64,000 nt of DNA from Ligula intestinalis (GCA_036362985.1 JAYGXS010000001.1:40263267-40327266), one strand, 5' to 3'; shown: positions 1 through 11,347, counted from the stretch's first letter. Numbers and translations are program-made. Notes: generated from the letters alone by a model not told the origin.

Positions 1-115
1 AAGATATAAAACAGGCTTCTTCGGAACTGGGCGTGTCGTACATACTAATTATCGCTTCCTTTTCGTTTAAACCATCCATATTTTGATGTCTACTTTTGCC
101 TCATATGTCACACAG

Positions 116-260
116 GCAGAAACAGAAGGACGCAGAATTGAAGGCCAAACTTTTGGCACAAAAACTTCAAAAGCAGAAGGAGGAGGAGGGGAAGCGCGAA
201 GAAAGAGCACAGAGGAGACAGGCCGCTCGGGACTCCTACCTAGCATGGGAACTCCGCAAG
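116..260 (+). CDS. Internal exon of a coiled-coil protein
   Basis: One open exon of 145 bp lies between a 3' splice site (CACAG ending at 115) and a 5' splice site (AAG|GTAAAC at 261). It enters in phase 2 and leaves in phase 0, giving 48 codons. The product is almost pure charged helix, rich in Lys, Glu, Gln and Arg (QKQKDAELKAKLLAQKLQ near the start), and ends in a conserved-looking DSYLAWELRK. That ending resembles the F/Y-x-x-W-x-x-K pattern of long coiled-coil cytoskeletal proteins such as the CCDC34 type, but I cannot name the family with confidence. The neighbouring exons are not visible: the left one is outside the window and none is recognisable in 261-3306. A computed coiled-coil score was not available. 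The splice sites and the highly biased composition are the evidence that this is a real exon. Confidence 0.55.
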
Positions 261-3200
261 GTAAACATTTAGGACAATTTGAAAAAAACGGTAACAGCTA
301 AGTTGGTCCCCCACCTTAGATACTGTTAGTCCCGGAATTCAGTCTTACGGGATCGGTAGTATTAATTTAGTTTAGTCTATTTTTCATTTTAGTTAGTTTT
401 GCTTAGTTTACCTGGTTTAAGTATAACTAAGGGTAAAAGACTACAACAAACCTAAAGTTAAACTAACAAAACAAAAAGCCAACACAGGACTAGGGGTACC
501 TAAAGGGGGCGATCAATTTAACTGTCACCGAAAAAGCGTTTATCATGAGTGTTCGTTCAAAAAACGTTCCACAGTCTCAAGTCGGATTTGTATAGCCAGT
601 GGGCCCCAGAGTTACTCCTGTTTTCATGATCACTGCCAGCCATGCGGTGGCGACAAAGTAAAGTGGCATTACCACCACTACCAAAACGGAAAAGCAAGTG
701 GTATTCAGCAGAAGAAAAAAACCAGAGCATGCGGTGAAGTGAAGTTAGCTTATACAATGCAGGACCCTGGACAGTTGATTCAATTTCACGCGGCCTGTGA
801 GACTTGCATATGCGTTAGCAAGACCAACCTGCGCGGCTGTGTCGGCAGATGAGAAAATATGATTGACGGTGATAGATAATTGATGGTTCCGCGTGGACAC
901 CCGTGGCTGCAGTAGCTAGTGATAGTGATTCGGTACATGCACGTGAACGCTGATGTTTATGGACCAGAAGCAAAGACTACGAAATCAAGGCGAGGTTTGT
1001 ATTCGAATAGCAGGATGGAGGACCATCATTTACACGTTGTTTGTGACCACTGCGCTTGTACAGTGGTCAGGAGACTTTCAACAAGAAATAACCGTACCAC
1101 AGACTATTTTAAAGTCACCCAATCTGCGCTCACTGTGTATGAGGTTGTGCATAACTTACACGAGCCAATGGGTACTGTGGAGATACCCCTTCCATGCTAC
1201 CTCTGTAGAAATTTACTTTTGCGCATTATTTGATAAAAGACTCAGGGTAGAGTACATAACCACGAGTTTTATTGGAGAAAAGATTGGATACCATGCTAGG
1301 TGTTTTCTATTTTTCCGCACTTCTTTTTCCATGTGAAATGCAACTAGAACTAAAGGAGACTTCAACCGAAGATTATGATTACTGTCTGGTAAGGATTTGA
1401 CAACCCAATGAATCTCAGTGCTTCTGTCCTATTGCTTACCAGCTAACTGACTGCCCGTTATCCTCGGCACAAATCAACTTTACGCAATTATCGTTGGTGG
1501 AGCCAAACTCTCGTCAACTCCTGCAAAATTATATGATATTAAGCTTAGATCGCCTGAGAAGAAGATAGCGAAGTGACCTCTTGGTAACCAGTGATAAACA
1601 CCATCCAAAAACCAAGGCATGAGCCAACCGAATCCATTGATAAATTAAGAATGCAAGATACGAAGTGCGGTGCGACAGGTTAAAGCCGCATCTTGGACCT
1701 AAGACCATCCGAACACCGGGGCTGTTAGAACTGCGAAAAACCGTCTTGTAACTTTTAGACAGCCCTGATTACCGTATATTCGACTGAAAAATAAAAGGAT
1801 TACTTTTAGTTTGGCTATTTCTCAATCGCTTTTAGATTCTAGACCCCAATTTACTGAGAAATTCGCCTTCCCTTCTCCAGGCAGCCTCAATCGACAGCCT
1901 GAAACCCGAATCTGCACGATTTTTTCTCCAACGCCAGGCATGGCGACCGCCTTCAGCGCGGATTCCAAGCATTATTTAGTGCCCAAGCCCGTCCTGATCC
2001 ACGCCGCAACAACATCTCTAGTCGCAGCCTTACTTTCATGCAAGCATTCGATGTAATCACACCCTGTGATACACGCAATAACTCGCACAGAACGATAGTC
2101 TACTCCCGAGCACTCCCGCAGGCAATGACCGTTGAGCCAAACAAATCTACATTCCACACAGAGCAAGCATCGCCTCAGAAATAACGTTTTTTGAATCGAC
2201 TTGGACAAAGGTTATCGCATGGTATAAAAAATACCGGTGTACGCGTAACAGTTGCTGTTTTCCATTCCTTACCCCTGAATGCATTTGTCATCAGACAGTA
2301 TTTCTCAACGTGCACTGACTACTGTTATGCAATGGTTGGGTAGAGGCTCGACCCGCGATCACGTTGTACTATTCATACAAAAAAAACAACTGAAACCTTC
2401 AGCGCTAATTCGAGACGATGTTGCCGTGTCGAGGCCAGATGTATGCATTTACAGTCAAGCTTTAAGGAAAGTAAAGAAGAGCCGAACTTCGTGCAACTGC
2501 CAGCCGACAGACAACTGTTTAATCCAGTCAATGGAGGGGGAGATATTTTAATTATTAGTACCGAGGGTTAGTGGGCAAAAGTTTCCCGCCCAACAACAGA
2601 CACTTCTACTAACTTCGGTAATAGACCATGAGGGATAGCATACTAGATACCATTCCAATGCGGCCCGACAAATTCCAGCCACGACCGAGATGAGCGCGTT
2701 AAGTTTGTGTTGGCTACGATCCCTTTTATTCTGACAACATCTGTTGAATAAAGGAATGGTTGTGGAAAGCGATTTCCAACTAAAAGTAGGCATTCGTTGA
2801 CTTATATACTGGAAGCTGCCCCAAGTCGGCATTTATAGTCCTCGAACAGCTTCGATTAAAACACCGTTTACATAATAGCTTGAGCAGAGGATACGCTCGG
2901 CAAACGCCCGAAGAAACTGTAGACGGTGACAATCATAGCACTTGTTTTGTTTTAAACTGCTCTCAATGATTAATAGCCGAGCTTACCAGCAAGTCCAATT
3001 CAGAGGTATACTGACCACTAGAGGCAAATACAGCCTCCAGAAATAGCAAAAGGCATAACAATGGTCAAGTTTGTATGTCTAAGAACAATAACTGTTTCAG
3101 AAACCGCGGTTGCTCCAAGACAGAATTTCACTGCAGACTATTCAGTTTTACAAGCGAAACCATTGCAAGTCAGGTCGAACTGAATGTAAGAATTAACGAC

Positions 3201-3306
3201 GTTCACAGAGAAATTACTTCTATAATGAAGAACCATAGTCCATAGAATTGGAAACTGTACAATTCAACCTAGAGTAAAAAAGATAGCTATCACGATAGGA
3301 AAAGTA
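261..3306. other. Intron or intergenic sequence, no gene recognised
   Basis: I see no convincing gene here. It should hold the next intron of the coiled-coil gene that donates at 261, and possibly further exons that I could not identify. A minus-strand reading frame at about 1820-2208 stays open except for one stop near 1972. It looks like an old repeat-derived frame rather than an exon, and I found no motif in it. Confidence 0.4.
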
Positions 3307-4124
3307 CTACAAGGAGTCTAATTGAGATTTGTGTAAAACTTGTAACTGGTCAGAAACGCGTCCTATAACAAGGGGGATGGAGTTATTGATTTGTTCATCG
3401 ACACATTGTTTAGTGCAGGCCAGACTCTCCTTCTGTAGGACCATTCGTTGGGCATCAGAGATGTCGTCAGATCTCATCTTATCGTATGCGCGATGAGAAC
3501 ACTCCCGCACACACGTCTGAAGCCGATTCTATTACAACAGAATGAAGGTGATGTTAGCAAATTGCGATAAAATAAAGATAACGGTAAGATATTTGAGTAG
3601 AATTGTTAGTCGCCTTTGTTTAGAGTCCCTTAAATGATTGGAATGTAGTAGCGAACTAACACACTCAGAAGCAAGAACATGCTAAAGTGCCACTCCTACT
3701 TGAGCCGGCAGGAAAAGTTTCCTAGGATGAAAATCTAGTTTGCAAACAATAATTATATTTTAGTCACCTGGAGAAACAATGATGCAAAAAACAGAGGCCT
3801 CAAAGCGTACCTGCAATGTGCTGAGTTCTGACTGAATTAACTGCTGGGCAGCACTGACAGGTTTTTCACACTTCTCAACACAAGACTGCACTTCCTCCGT
3901 TGAATATTTTGTGTTATCACAGCATTTTTTCCCACAACCGAAATAAAGCGACTGAAGCTAGAAAAGCACTTCACATTACCTGCATTTTTCGTAAAAATCG
4001 AATATCTAAATCACATAATGATTTGTTTATCGCGTTTGCATATTGGCTTTGCAGCGCCTTGGCTTCACTTTCAAGCTAAGAAATGACCCAGAAAAACCAA
4101 AATAACTACCAGTTGTTCGTCCAT
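3307..4124 (-). CDS. FAM136A: FAM136A homologue, mitochondrial CX3C protein (4 exons)
   Basis: The gene has four exons: 4110-4124 (start, MDEQL), 3980-4075, 3811-3951 and 3307-3528 (stop TAG). All junctions are phase 0, giving 157 residues against 138 in human. FAM136A proteins are small mitochondrial proteins of the intermembrane-space CX3C type. The worm protein shows four CX3C motifs in the family's order: CGKKC and CVEKC in exon 3, CVREC and CTKQC in exon 4. The segment IRFLRKMQ|SLYFGC matches the human pattern RKMQ-GLMFRC at the exon 2/3 junction, which decided the acceptor at 3952. The start of exon 4 (NRLQTC) matches human DRLARC, which decided the acceptor at 3529. Introns are 34 nt (4076-4109), 28 nt (3952-3979) and 282 nt. 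The two tiny introns cannot be read through: the 28 nt one shifts frame and brings an in-frame stop. The family assignment is firm; the 15-bp first coding exon is the least certain part. Confidence 0.87.
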
Positions 4125-4870
4125 GTGCGAATAACGGGATGCGTACACGCACACTTTTTTTGAAATTGTGTTTTCAAGGTCACTTCGAAGGGTAAGATGG
4201 GTTGCTCTGAATAATCAGAAGAAAATCGTACTTTAGATGTATAATCTTTAGAGGTTGAACGTTAAAGTGATCATCCTGATTACCTTTTTGTCCTTTGCGA
4301 TGCTAATGGTTATAAAAATCAAGGTTGATCGCACGATAGCTTAGAAGAATCCAGAAATTCAAAGTTGATATCTACTCATGAAGTCGGAGGGGAAAGTATC
4401 AGGAGAAAAACGGTTTTCACTAGTGCCACTTACTGAAGTGAACGAAGTAAGTGAGCTTAGACACTACCAGTGTTGATCAGAAACGCTGCCGTTATAAGAA
4501 AGCCCAACATAGTGATTCGCCTTAAACGGGAAGGTGGTAAAAATGTATACTGTTTTGGGGGAATAGTACATTGTAGGAAAAGTTGTTCGTCAAAATAAGA
4601 CAATCCATCTACATGGAGCATGACGGTTGAATACAGGTGTTAATTCACGAAATAGTGCACAGTTACAGAAACGGTTGTCGCAGCAGTTCTGTCTCGAAAA
4701 TTCGAATGAATTGCTAGCGTTCTTTGAGCGACCGTTTTCCCAAATGTGTACGCAATCGTAAATTGTTAGCTTCGATGGTTCACTAGGTTAATTATAAAAT
4801 TATGGAAAAGATGACACGTTTAACTACTGTAATTTAATCCTAACAACCAACCCCATCTGTTAATCTTATG
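4125..4870. other. Intergenic stretch upstream of the FAM136A homologue
   Basis: No reading frame or repeat is recognisable. By position it should contain the FAM136A promoter and 5' untranslated region, but I see no motif that I would call. It ends in a short TA dinucleotide run at about 4875-4891, where the Penelope-like element begins. Confidence 0.4.
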
Positions 4871-4892
4871 AACATATATATATATATATATA

Positions 4893-5022
4893 CACTCAGA
4901 AATGTGCGAACACCGATTGAATAGGCTTCAGAACCAAACAAAGTTCATGTGATGGTCAGAGGTCCCCAACGGGTGACCGCCTGCCAGGCCGATTCCGGCC
5001 AAGTCATAATAGCAGCAAGTGA
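4893..5022 (+). repeat. Direct repeat, copy 1 (pairs with 5257-5390)
   Basis: This copy and the one at 5257-5390 share about 130 bp at high identity, starting with a cactcagraatgtgcgaaca segment and ending just before the inverted segment. The two copies are about 365 bp apart. They look like the direct pseudo-LTR portions of the PLE. Confidence 0.8.
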
Positions 5023-5035
5023 GGTATGACAGCAT

Positions 5036-5106
5036 CTGGGGGTTACTTGATACAGAACTGTTTCGGGCTTATTAGCCTTCATCAGCCGAGCATAACCCTG
5101 AACACC
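5036..5106 (-). ncRNA. Hammerhead-ribozyme-like motif (inverted copy)
   Basis: On the minus strand this reads CTGATGA (5085-5079), a hairpin GGCT-AATA-AGCC, then GAAA (5064-5061), and a possible three-base-pair helix CAG/CUG before UA. That order matches the hammerhead core. It is the inverted partner of the copy at 5395-5456. In this copy the proposed helix I has one A-C mismatch, so activity is doubtful. Confidence 0.5.
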
Positions 5107-5256
5107 AGCTGGTCGGACAACACAAACAAACGCACTCACAGACGGCGCAGTTGGTCCATCACTGGTGTCTATCAGATGGGTCATAAGCACTTCATCGAAC
5201 CGCAGTTCATCAGCGCCTCGCCACCTGCCATTTGCTATCACTGCTGATTGGGTATA

Positions 5257-5390
5257 TATTCACTCAGGAATGTGCGAACACCGATCGAATAGGCTTCCGA
5301 ACTAAAAAAAGTTCATGTGGTGGTCAGAGGTCTCCAACGGGTGACCGCCTGCCAGGCCGATTCCGGCCAAGTCATTATAGCAGTAAGTGG
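5257..5390 (+). repeat. Direct repeat, copy 2 (pairs with 4893-5022)
   Basis: This is the second copy of the PLE terminal direct repeat. It differs from copy 1 by scattered substitutions, so the duplication is not recent. It is followed directly by the hammerhead-like segment in the forward orientation, whereas copy 1 is followed by the same segment inverted. Confidence 0.8.
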
Positions 5391-5394
5391 TGTT

Positions 5395-5456
5395 CAGGGT
5401 TATGCTTGGCTGATGAAGGCTAATAAGCCCGAAACAGTTCTGTATCAAGTTACCCC
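5395..5456 (+). ncRNA. Hammerhead-ribozyme-like motif at a PLE terminus
   Basis: The sequence has CTGATGA at 5410-5416, then a stem II hairpin (GGCT, loop AATA, AGCC), then GAAA at 5431-5434, a short CAG-UU-CUG helix III and a UA. Helix I can form between GCTTGG just before the core and TCAAGT just after it, placing cleavage after GUA. PLEs are known to carry hammerhead ribozymes in their pseudo-LTRs, so the location fits. The A-C opposition at the base of stem II and the two-nucleotide helix III loop are weak points. I could not test folding. Confidence 0.6.
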
Positions 5457-5489
5457 CAGATGCTGTCATACCCCACTTACTGCTACACC

Positions 5490-6139
5490 GGCGGCCGACC
5501 AACTGACATTGTGGAGAGCAATGCCATACATAGAGAATGTTTCTGAAGCAGTTGCTCGTCTGTTACAACCACTGGGTATCGGCATAGCCCACAGACCCGA
5601 GGCAACAATAAGACGACTGGTCATGAGACCAAAGGCCCCTCTGTCCCGCGGAGAAACAGCAAACGTCGTCTATCGCATCCAGTGTAGTTCCTGTGAGGCC
5701 AACTACATCGGGGAGACCGGAAAGCGACTACAGATGCGTATGGGCAGTCGACAGGATGGATCCACGCTCGTTGGTGGCGGAACATTGTTTGGCTCCTGGA
5801 CACACCTTCACTTTTGATGACGCTGAAATCCTAGCCCGAGGTAGTGACCGGACAGCCAGAGAAACACTTGAAGCATGGCACACTGCACCAAATTCCATCA
5901 ACCGCTGTAAGATTCTCCCGGCGGCTTACCAGGCGTTACGCGTGCGGCTCAATCAACGAAATCGCCGGCAGGAAGTCAGACGGGTCGCAGCGACTAGCAA
6001 CCCCACACCGGGCCAGAATACAGGCGTCCGGGAACCTACCCCAGACACCAATGCAGCCGTCAGCGACGCCGCAGGCAACGTGAATCAACAAGACCTCCTG
6101 TCGGGCTTGAACGCAGTTGCACATGACAACGGTCGCTGA
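5490..6139 (+). pseudogene. PLE GIY-YIG endonuclease, frameshifted
   Basis: The first frame (5490 to about 5745) carries the PLE linker (VARLLQPLGIGIAHRP) and the start of the GIY-YIG domain (YRIQCSSCEANYIGETGKR), with the Tyr and Gly of the catalytic YIG present. The reading frame then shifts at about 5745, and the rest of the domain continues in another frame (AEHCLAPGHTFTFDDAEIL to the stop at 6139). The conserved His and Glu are in that second half. GIY-YIG enzymes nick DNA, and in PLEs the domain is thought to start target-primed reverse transcription. The frameshift means this copy makes no complete enzyme. Confidence 0.82.
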
Positions 6140-6485
6140 ATAAACACTGATGGCGGGGTTCGATATTCTGCCGGCGGGACGAACACGAGAAAGTGCCAAC
6201 GGGGGAAGCCAGCAGGACATGCGGCACCGACGCGATCGATGCAGACGCGATTAATGACCACCGGCAGGCGAACACTGCCCCTTCCCCCTCCGACGAGGTG
6301 ACGGCGAGAAACCCTGGTCAGCAGGACGATGACGGAGCTCCAGCCCCGCCCCCGCAGGGGATCTAGCGCCAATAGAAGTCAGTGGTAACACCTTTAAAAG
6401 ACTGAGGCGTGTACAAACACCAACCTCCGACGATGCAAGCCTGTACGCTTTCGAAACGTCAGGATATTATACCTATTATTCCCGT

Positions 6486-6976
6486 CAAGGTCAACAAAGG
6501 GAAATGTGGAGTTAATTGAACGCCGGGGTCAACAATGTGGGATACGATGGGGTCCGGCCAGATAATAGGCGATAGAACGTATCCCAACATTTATAAGCTA
6601 GTTGAATATGTTAAGGCGTGAAAGGCCAGATTTTCAGGGAGAATTTACTAGAGTGGAACAAGCGTAGAATATAAGTAACATGCAAGTGACTCCCAGACAA
6701 GTGAAGTCCAGCCATGAATGGGCCGGAGTCAGAGGGGCAGTCTGGCAAGTGGATCACCGGGTCCGGAGCTCTGCAACTGAAAAGTAGATCGTCGGGTCGG
6801 GGAGTGAGTGAGCGTAAACAAATCCCCCGCAGTTTGTGCATAGGCCTCGTCTTGAGAAGTGATTGGCTTTTGAGGCCATACAAAACCCGACCTTGCCAGG
6901 GCTGGCGTGCACGCGCTGGCGCACACGAAAGCTAGTCATGCGGGACACGCATTTTTTAGAGTACAAGGTCGCTACA
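6486..6976. repeat. 0.5 kb dispersed repeat, copy 1 (LTR-like)
   Basis: About 490 bp match the sequence at 11348-11875 closely. Both copies contain an internal TGTGGAGTTAATTG and end in CTACA, so a TG...CA long terminal repeat starting at 6505 is possible. However, the similarity also covers about 16-20 bp before that TG, which a true LTR pair should not share. Both copies contain a run of GCGCACAC-type units near their right end, short here and expanded in copy 2. The sequence following this copy is not similar to that following copy 2. Confidence 0.75.
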
Positions 6977-6999
6977 ATACTCCTCCTCCCAGAAAAACA

Positions 7000-8000
7000 C
7001 AGTTAAAAAAATAATGGGAGGAAATGTAGGAATGTTAAGCAAAGTGTACAAGTTGTTTACGATCGGCAAACGCGCACCAAATAAGAGCAGTGTAGAAAAT
7101 GGTGTATAACTATTAATAAAAGTAAGTTGTGGATATATATGTGAACAAGAAGGCATTACCACATATTGAAAAAATGTGTAATATCGACAAGGTTTGCGAG
7201 TAAATCCACAGGCTGGTAGGAGGAGATTGACATAGAAATGCATCGGAGTCGACGGTATAGAATATAGAGAACGTCGGAACCGACAGTGTAGAGTAAAGTG
7301 AACGTCGGGGTCGAAATTAGAATAAAGAAGCGTCGGATTCGTTGCTCGACGCTGCACCAGAAAGCGACGACAAAGAGGTCGATTAGTTCAGAAAGCAAAA
7401 GAAACATTGGGCTAGGAAGGCCAAACGGGTCATGATTGTGCACTAAGCTTACCCAACAGCCAGTACATCAGAACCTATCGAACCGAGTGTACTGGATACA
7501 AGTGCTCGCTCGGTCGAAACACGTGAGCTCGCAACAGATGATCCATTGAGTCGCAAGCAAAAAAATAGTTGTAAAGGGGGCCCCAGATTCCCCGTCAACA
7601 ATTACAAAAGAACGATTCAAACATGACGTGGATCTTATGAGCGAGTACGCCAAAGCATTGCTAAAACCAGGCGTCATTCCGCATTATTAAGGCAGTTCGA
7701 ATAAGGAAGTCTCCGACAGCTCCAAAATCAAATTCTCGGCCACGACCTCTTAAGATTATTTTAGAAACTGAAACACAGGCGCAACTTTTGCTAGAACGCA
7801 AACCATCGTTACGGAGTCTGCATCCGCAAGTTTTTTTCGGCCGGATTGCGAATTGAAAGAGCGAATGAAGATGAGACAGTTAAAAATAGAGCTGGAAAAC
7901 GGAGAACCAATGGCGAGAAAAATCTCAAAATAAGAGATGGACAAATAGTTCGAGTCAAAAGGACATCTCGCTGGTCGAAGCCGGTAACAGTGACAGCCTA
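7000..8000 (+). other. Decayed sequence between the 0.5 kb repeat and the LINE
   Basis: No protein domain is visible. The last few hundred bases (about 7450-8000) may be the worn ORF1 or 5' untranslated part of the LINE that begins its recognisable coding at about 8000, but there is no motif to prove it. A short degenerate tandem is visible at about 7245-7345, built on units like gaacgtcggaaccga and recurring about every 40-50 bp. Confidence 0.35.
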
Positions 8001-10867
8001 GCTTTCCCGCCACTGAAACCTAAGGCATGCCCTCTTAAATTGGTCGTTTTAAATGCCAGATCATTGCTCAATAAAATGCCCCTGCTCCAGACTCTGTTTT
8101 TCGTCAACTGCCCAGATATTGTTGTGGTAACTGAGACATGGGCATCGGTCTGTGTAGCTGACTCTGAACTCTCTGTTCTAGGCTATGAATGCATTCGGAA
8201 TGATCGAAACAATGGACGTGGCGGAGAAAGCTGCATCTTTATTCAGCAGCCACTTACAGTTTTCTCGTTGGACTATCCACAATTCACGGTGGTGGAGGAG
8301 AGCTGCTGGCTACGTGTTGTTCCAAAAGACAAATGCTCCTTACTCGTTGGTTGTGTTTATCGTCCACCTAATGCCAATGTGGACTACGATCTTTGTCTCT
8401 CGCAGGCATTTCAGGCCGCAGCCGACTTGAATCTTAAGTATAGCTTGATTGCAGGTGATTTTAACCTCCCTGACGTGCAATGGTTTCCACGCTCCAGCCC
8501 TTCAAAGTTTTAGAACTAACTTGAGGCTGTAGATATCGGCATGTGGGATCAGTTAGTCGATTTTTCCACTCGAGGAGCAAACAAACTGGACCTAATTTTT
8601 TGTAGAGGGTGTGAATTAATTTCAGTGTCATCCTTAGACGCACTCGGAGTTCAGACCATCTCACAGTTTTTACCACGCTAGAATTGGAGGCGGACGAAAT
8701 ATTTTCACAAAATATAGTTTTTATCATGACTTCCGATCAGCAAACACGACAGAATTACTTACATATCCAAACGCTCTCGACTGGTCTAAATTTTTCCAAT
8801 GTTTGGATCTAAATGTTTGTACTGATACACTGTACAAAATGCTGGATCCACTCGTCCTCCATTTTGTCCCCCGTAAGAAGGTAAAACATGTCAAGGTTGA
8901 AGTGTACCTTCCTCTGTCTTTCCGTCGTAGGCTGCGTAGACTCTCTCGTTGCTTGCATCAGCAGAAAGACACTACCGCTCTGCCCTTCATCCAACTGATC
9001 TTTGAGCAGGCTAAGAAGCTTTTTGATGAAAAGCAGATAGCCGATGAGGCCCACTTCGCTGAAAATCTTTCCCTAAATGTTGCGAAACTCTTTTTGCGCA
9101 CAGTCAAGGCGCAGAGAAAAACGCAACACCCTTTTACTTCAAGATGCCTTAGGAAACCCCATGGTTGATGCTAAGTTGACCACCGATAGTTTCAATGCGT
9201 TCTTTTCCAAAACGTTCAGTAAAAGCTCGTTCACTTCACCTCCAGCTATCCAGGCTTGGACGGGTGTCGTCATCGAAACCATAAGTTTTACGCTCTGGGA
9301 CGTGACTGTAGCCATTCGTCGTTATCGTCAATCTTATAGTCCAGAACCAGATGGCGTCCCAGTTAGCCTTCTAAAAGCTGAAGCGAATGATATTTTTCGG
9401 TCTATTCTTTGTAAGATATTTAATCTTGCTCTTAAGAGTGGTACATTACCTTCGTTGCGGAAGGAATCGCACATAATGCCTATTCGCAAACATGGCCGAT
9501 CAACGTCATTTGACAACTTTAGGTCAATAAATACACTTCCCGCAGCCTCGAAGATCTTGGAGACCTTGATCAAAGAAAAGGTGACGCGTCACTTGACAGA
9601 AAACAGCCTGCTTAGCGCAGATCAACATGGATTTGTCGAGAAAAGATCTTGTGACACCTGCTAGCTCTCTTTCTTTGATCATGTGCTTTAATCCAGAGAC
9701 AGCGTTTTTGCCCTTTTTATCGTCTGTTTTGATTTTCCTTTCACCTTTGATCGGGTCGATCCTAACCTCCTCCTGCTGGAACTGGCCTCTTTCGGCATAG
9801 GTAGCAAGCCTCTGAACTTTATATCCTCCCTAATTGGATGTTCGCATACAACGAGTAAAAATTGCCAACGTTATCTCCAACCCCACGCATGTGCGGAGTG
9901 GAGTTATACAGGGTAGTGTACTGGGGCCGCTCCTATTTTGCTTTTTTGTCAACGGCGTTCCAGATTGTTTTCAGTATGGTAGACCCTTCATATACGCTGA
10001 TGATTAAAAAGTCGCTCATCAGTATAAACCGGCAGATCGCATCATCGTGCTTGAGCTGATAAAAAAGGATCCTCAGGCCTTCACCCAGTGGTGCTGCACA
10101 TGGCACCTCACCATTTCATGGCACAAATGTTCCGTTATGGTTGCTGGCGACGATCATCAACCTGAATTAAGCATTGACGGCCACGAATTAAATGTCCCAG
10201 GAGTTATCAAGGATTTGGGCATATCCTACTCTAGTAGTCTCAATTTGTCAGAGCACTGTGCCCTGATAGTCTCGAAAGCAGGCCGAACCACGGGATTTAT
10301 CCTTAGAAATTTTAAGACCATTAAGATTAGAACTAGCCTTTATAATATGTACGTGAGACCTAGTCTTGAATACTGCTCACCCTTATTCAGTCTTCTGCGC
10401 ACTAGTGAACGGAAGAAAATAGAATCGGTGCAGCACTTCTTCACTAGAAGAGTTTTCAATATAGAACACCGTAACTTAGCCTACCAACAAAGGTGCGAAC
10501 TTATAAAGCTGGATTCCCTGTGGCTTCGTCGATTGCAGAAGGGTCTTTTTTACTGTTGAAACTTTGAAATGGCCAAACCTTTAATCTTCTCAGTACAGTA
10601 AGGCAGCTCGAGCACTCTCAGCGTGCCAGTCATCGAGATGTGCTTTTATTTCTTCCTATGGCACATACAATTAAGTACCGGTACTTCTTTTCAGTAAACG
10701 CCATATCAATCTGGAATAACCTGCCCAGAAGTATTAAAACCCAGCAATGCTACTTTATGTTTAAGAGAGCTAACATAAGTTTTGTTCATTCAGGACAACT
10801 TTCACGAATTTTGGGTGCTAACTCGGTGGAATCTCTCTTTCAATCTGATGGCGTTCGTGGACTTTGA
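8000..10867 (+). pseudogene. CR1-like LINE: endonuclease and reverse transcriptase, decayed
   Basis: This is a degenerate non-LTR retrotransposon. An apurinic-type endonuclease domain runs from about 8035: LVVLNARSLLNK, VVVTETW, VGCVYRPPN, GDFNLPDVQW, and in a later frame RSSDHLTVF. The reverse transcriptase follows: YSPEPDGVPVSLLK and FRSINTLPAASKILE (to a stop at 9661), then in another frame the catalytic YADD at 9993-10004 immediately followed by TAA. The C-terminal thumb region is at 10047-10559 (VRPSLEYCSPLF, WLRRLQ), and a CR1-typical tail (FSVNAISIWNNLPRSI) lies at about 10680-10740. At least five stops or frameshifts break it, so it is dead. The tail closely resembles the LINE remnant at 61842-62395. 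Confidence 0.85.
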
Positions 10868-11300
10868 ACCCTGCCGGGCCTCATGCTGAAGATAATGCTG
10901 CTGAAGCAGCAGCCCGCAATCTGCTAAGCCTTCAACCGACAGCGCGCAACTTTTGCCGACAAACATTGAAGGAAGAGTGCGAACACTGTGTTCTTGTGCC
11001 AACCCTTCCCATCCCGAAATAATGTCCCTACACGATATGAAACTTTCTCTTGCTGATGTGTCAACACAGTTTACAACTGTATATATATTCCGTTTGTATC
11101 ATACCTTTGAAGTCAGGTTTTTTCACTTGAAACAAACTCCCTATCTCGCCCAGCATTGACAAAACAGAAAATTGCAACAAAACCAATACTGGCTGCAAAA
11201 GAAGGAGTTTTTTTCGGGTTTTTCCTATTTTCGAGGTTTTAGAAGGCGTCCAAGAGATGTTTGACAAACTCTTTAAAATTGCCTGTGAACAAGCACAATA

Positions 11301-11301
11301 A

Positions 11302-11342
<41 letters not shown>
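11301..11342. repeat. TA dinucleotide microsatellite
   Basis: About 20 perfect TA units directly precede copy 2 of the 0.5 kb repeat. A shorter run of the same kind (about 4875-4891) precedes the PLE at 4880. Confidence 0.95.
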
Positions 11343-11345
<3 letters not shown>

Positions 11346-11347
11346 AT

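Larger units (their letters stand above)
4880..6475 (+). mobile_element. Penelope-like element, 5'-truncated, with direct and inverted terminal repeats
   Basis: Penelope-like elements (PLEs) are retroelements with a reverse transcriptase followed by a GIY-YIG endonuclease, and they are often flanked by pseudo-LTRs in direct or inverted order. Here the reverse transcriptase is absent; only the linker and GIY-YIG part (about 5490-6139) remain. The left part holds a ~130 bp direct repeat (about 4893-5022 and 5257-5390) and an ~88 bp inverted repeat (about 5023-5111 against 5389-5481). The 3' end has the hairpin plus CGAAACGTC sequence (6428-6462) that recurs at other PLE ends in the window. The exact ends are inferred from the repeats and from the neighbouring 0.5 kb repeat that starts near 6486. 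Confidence 0.75.

Noticed and set aside
919..1336. Two overlapping plus-strand frames of 104 and 127 codons
   Set aside because: They overlap in different frames, have no recognisable motif or splice signals, and composition looks random.
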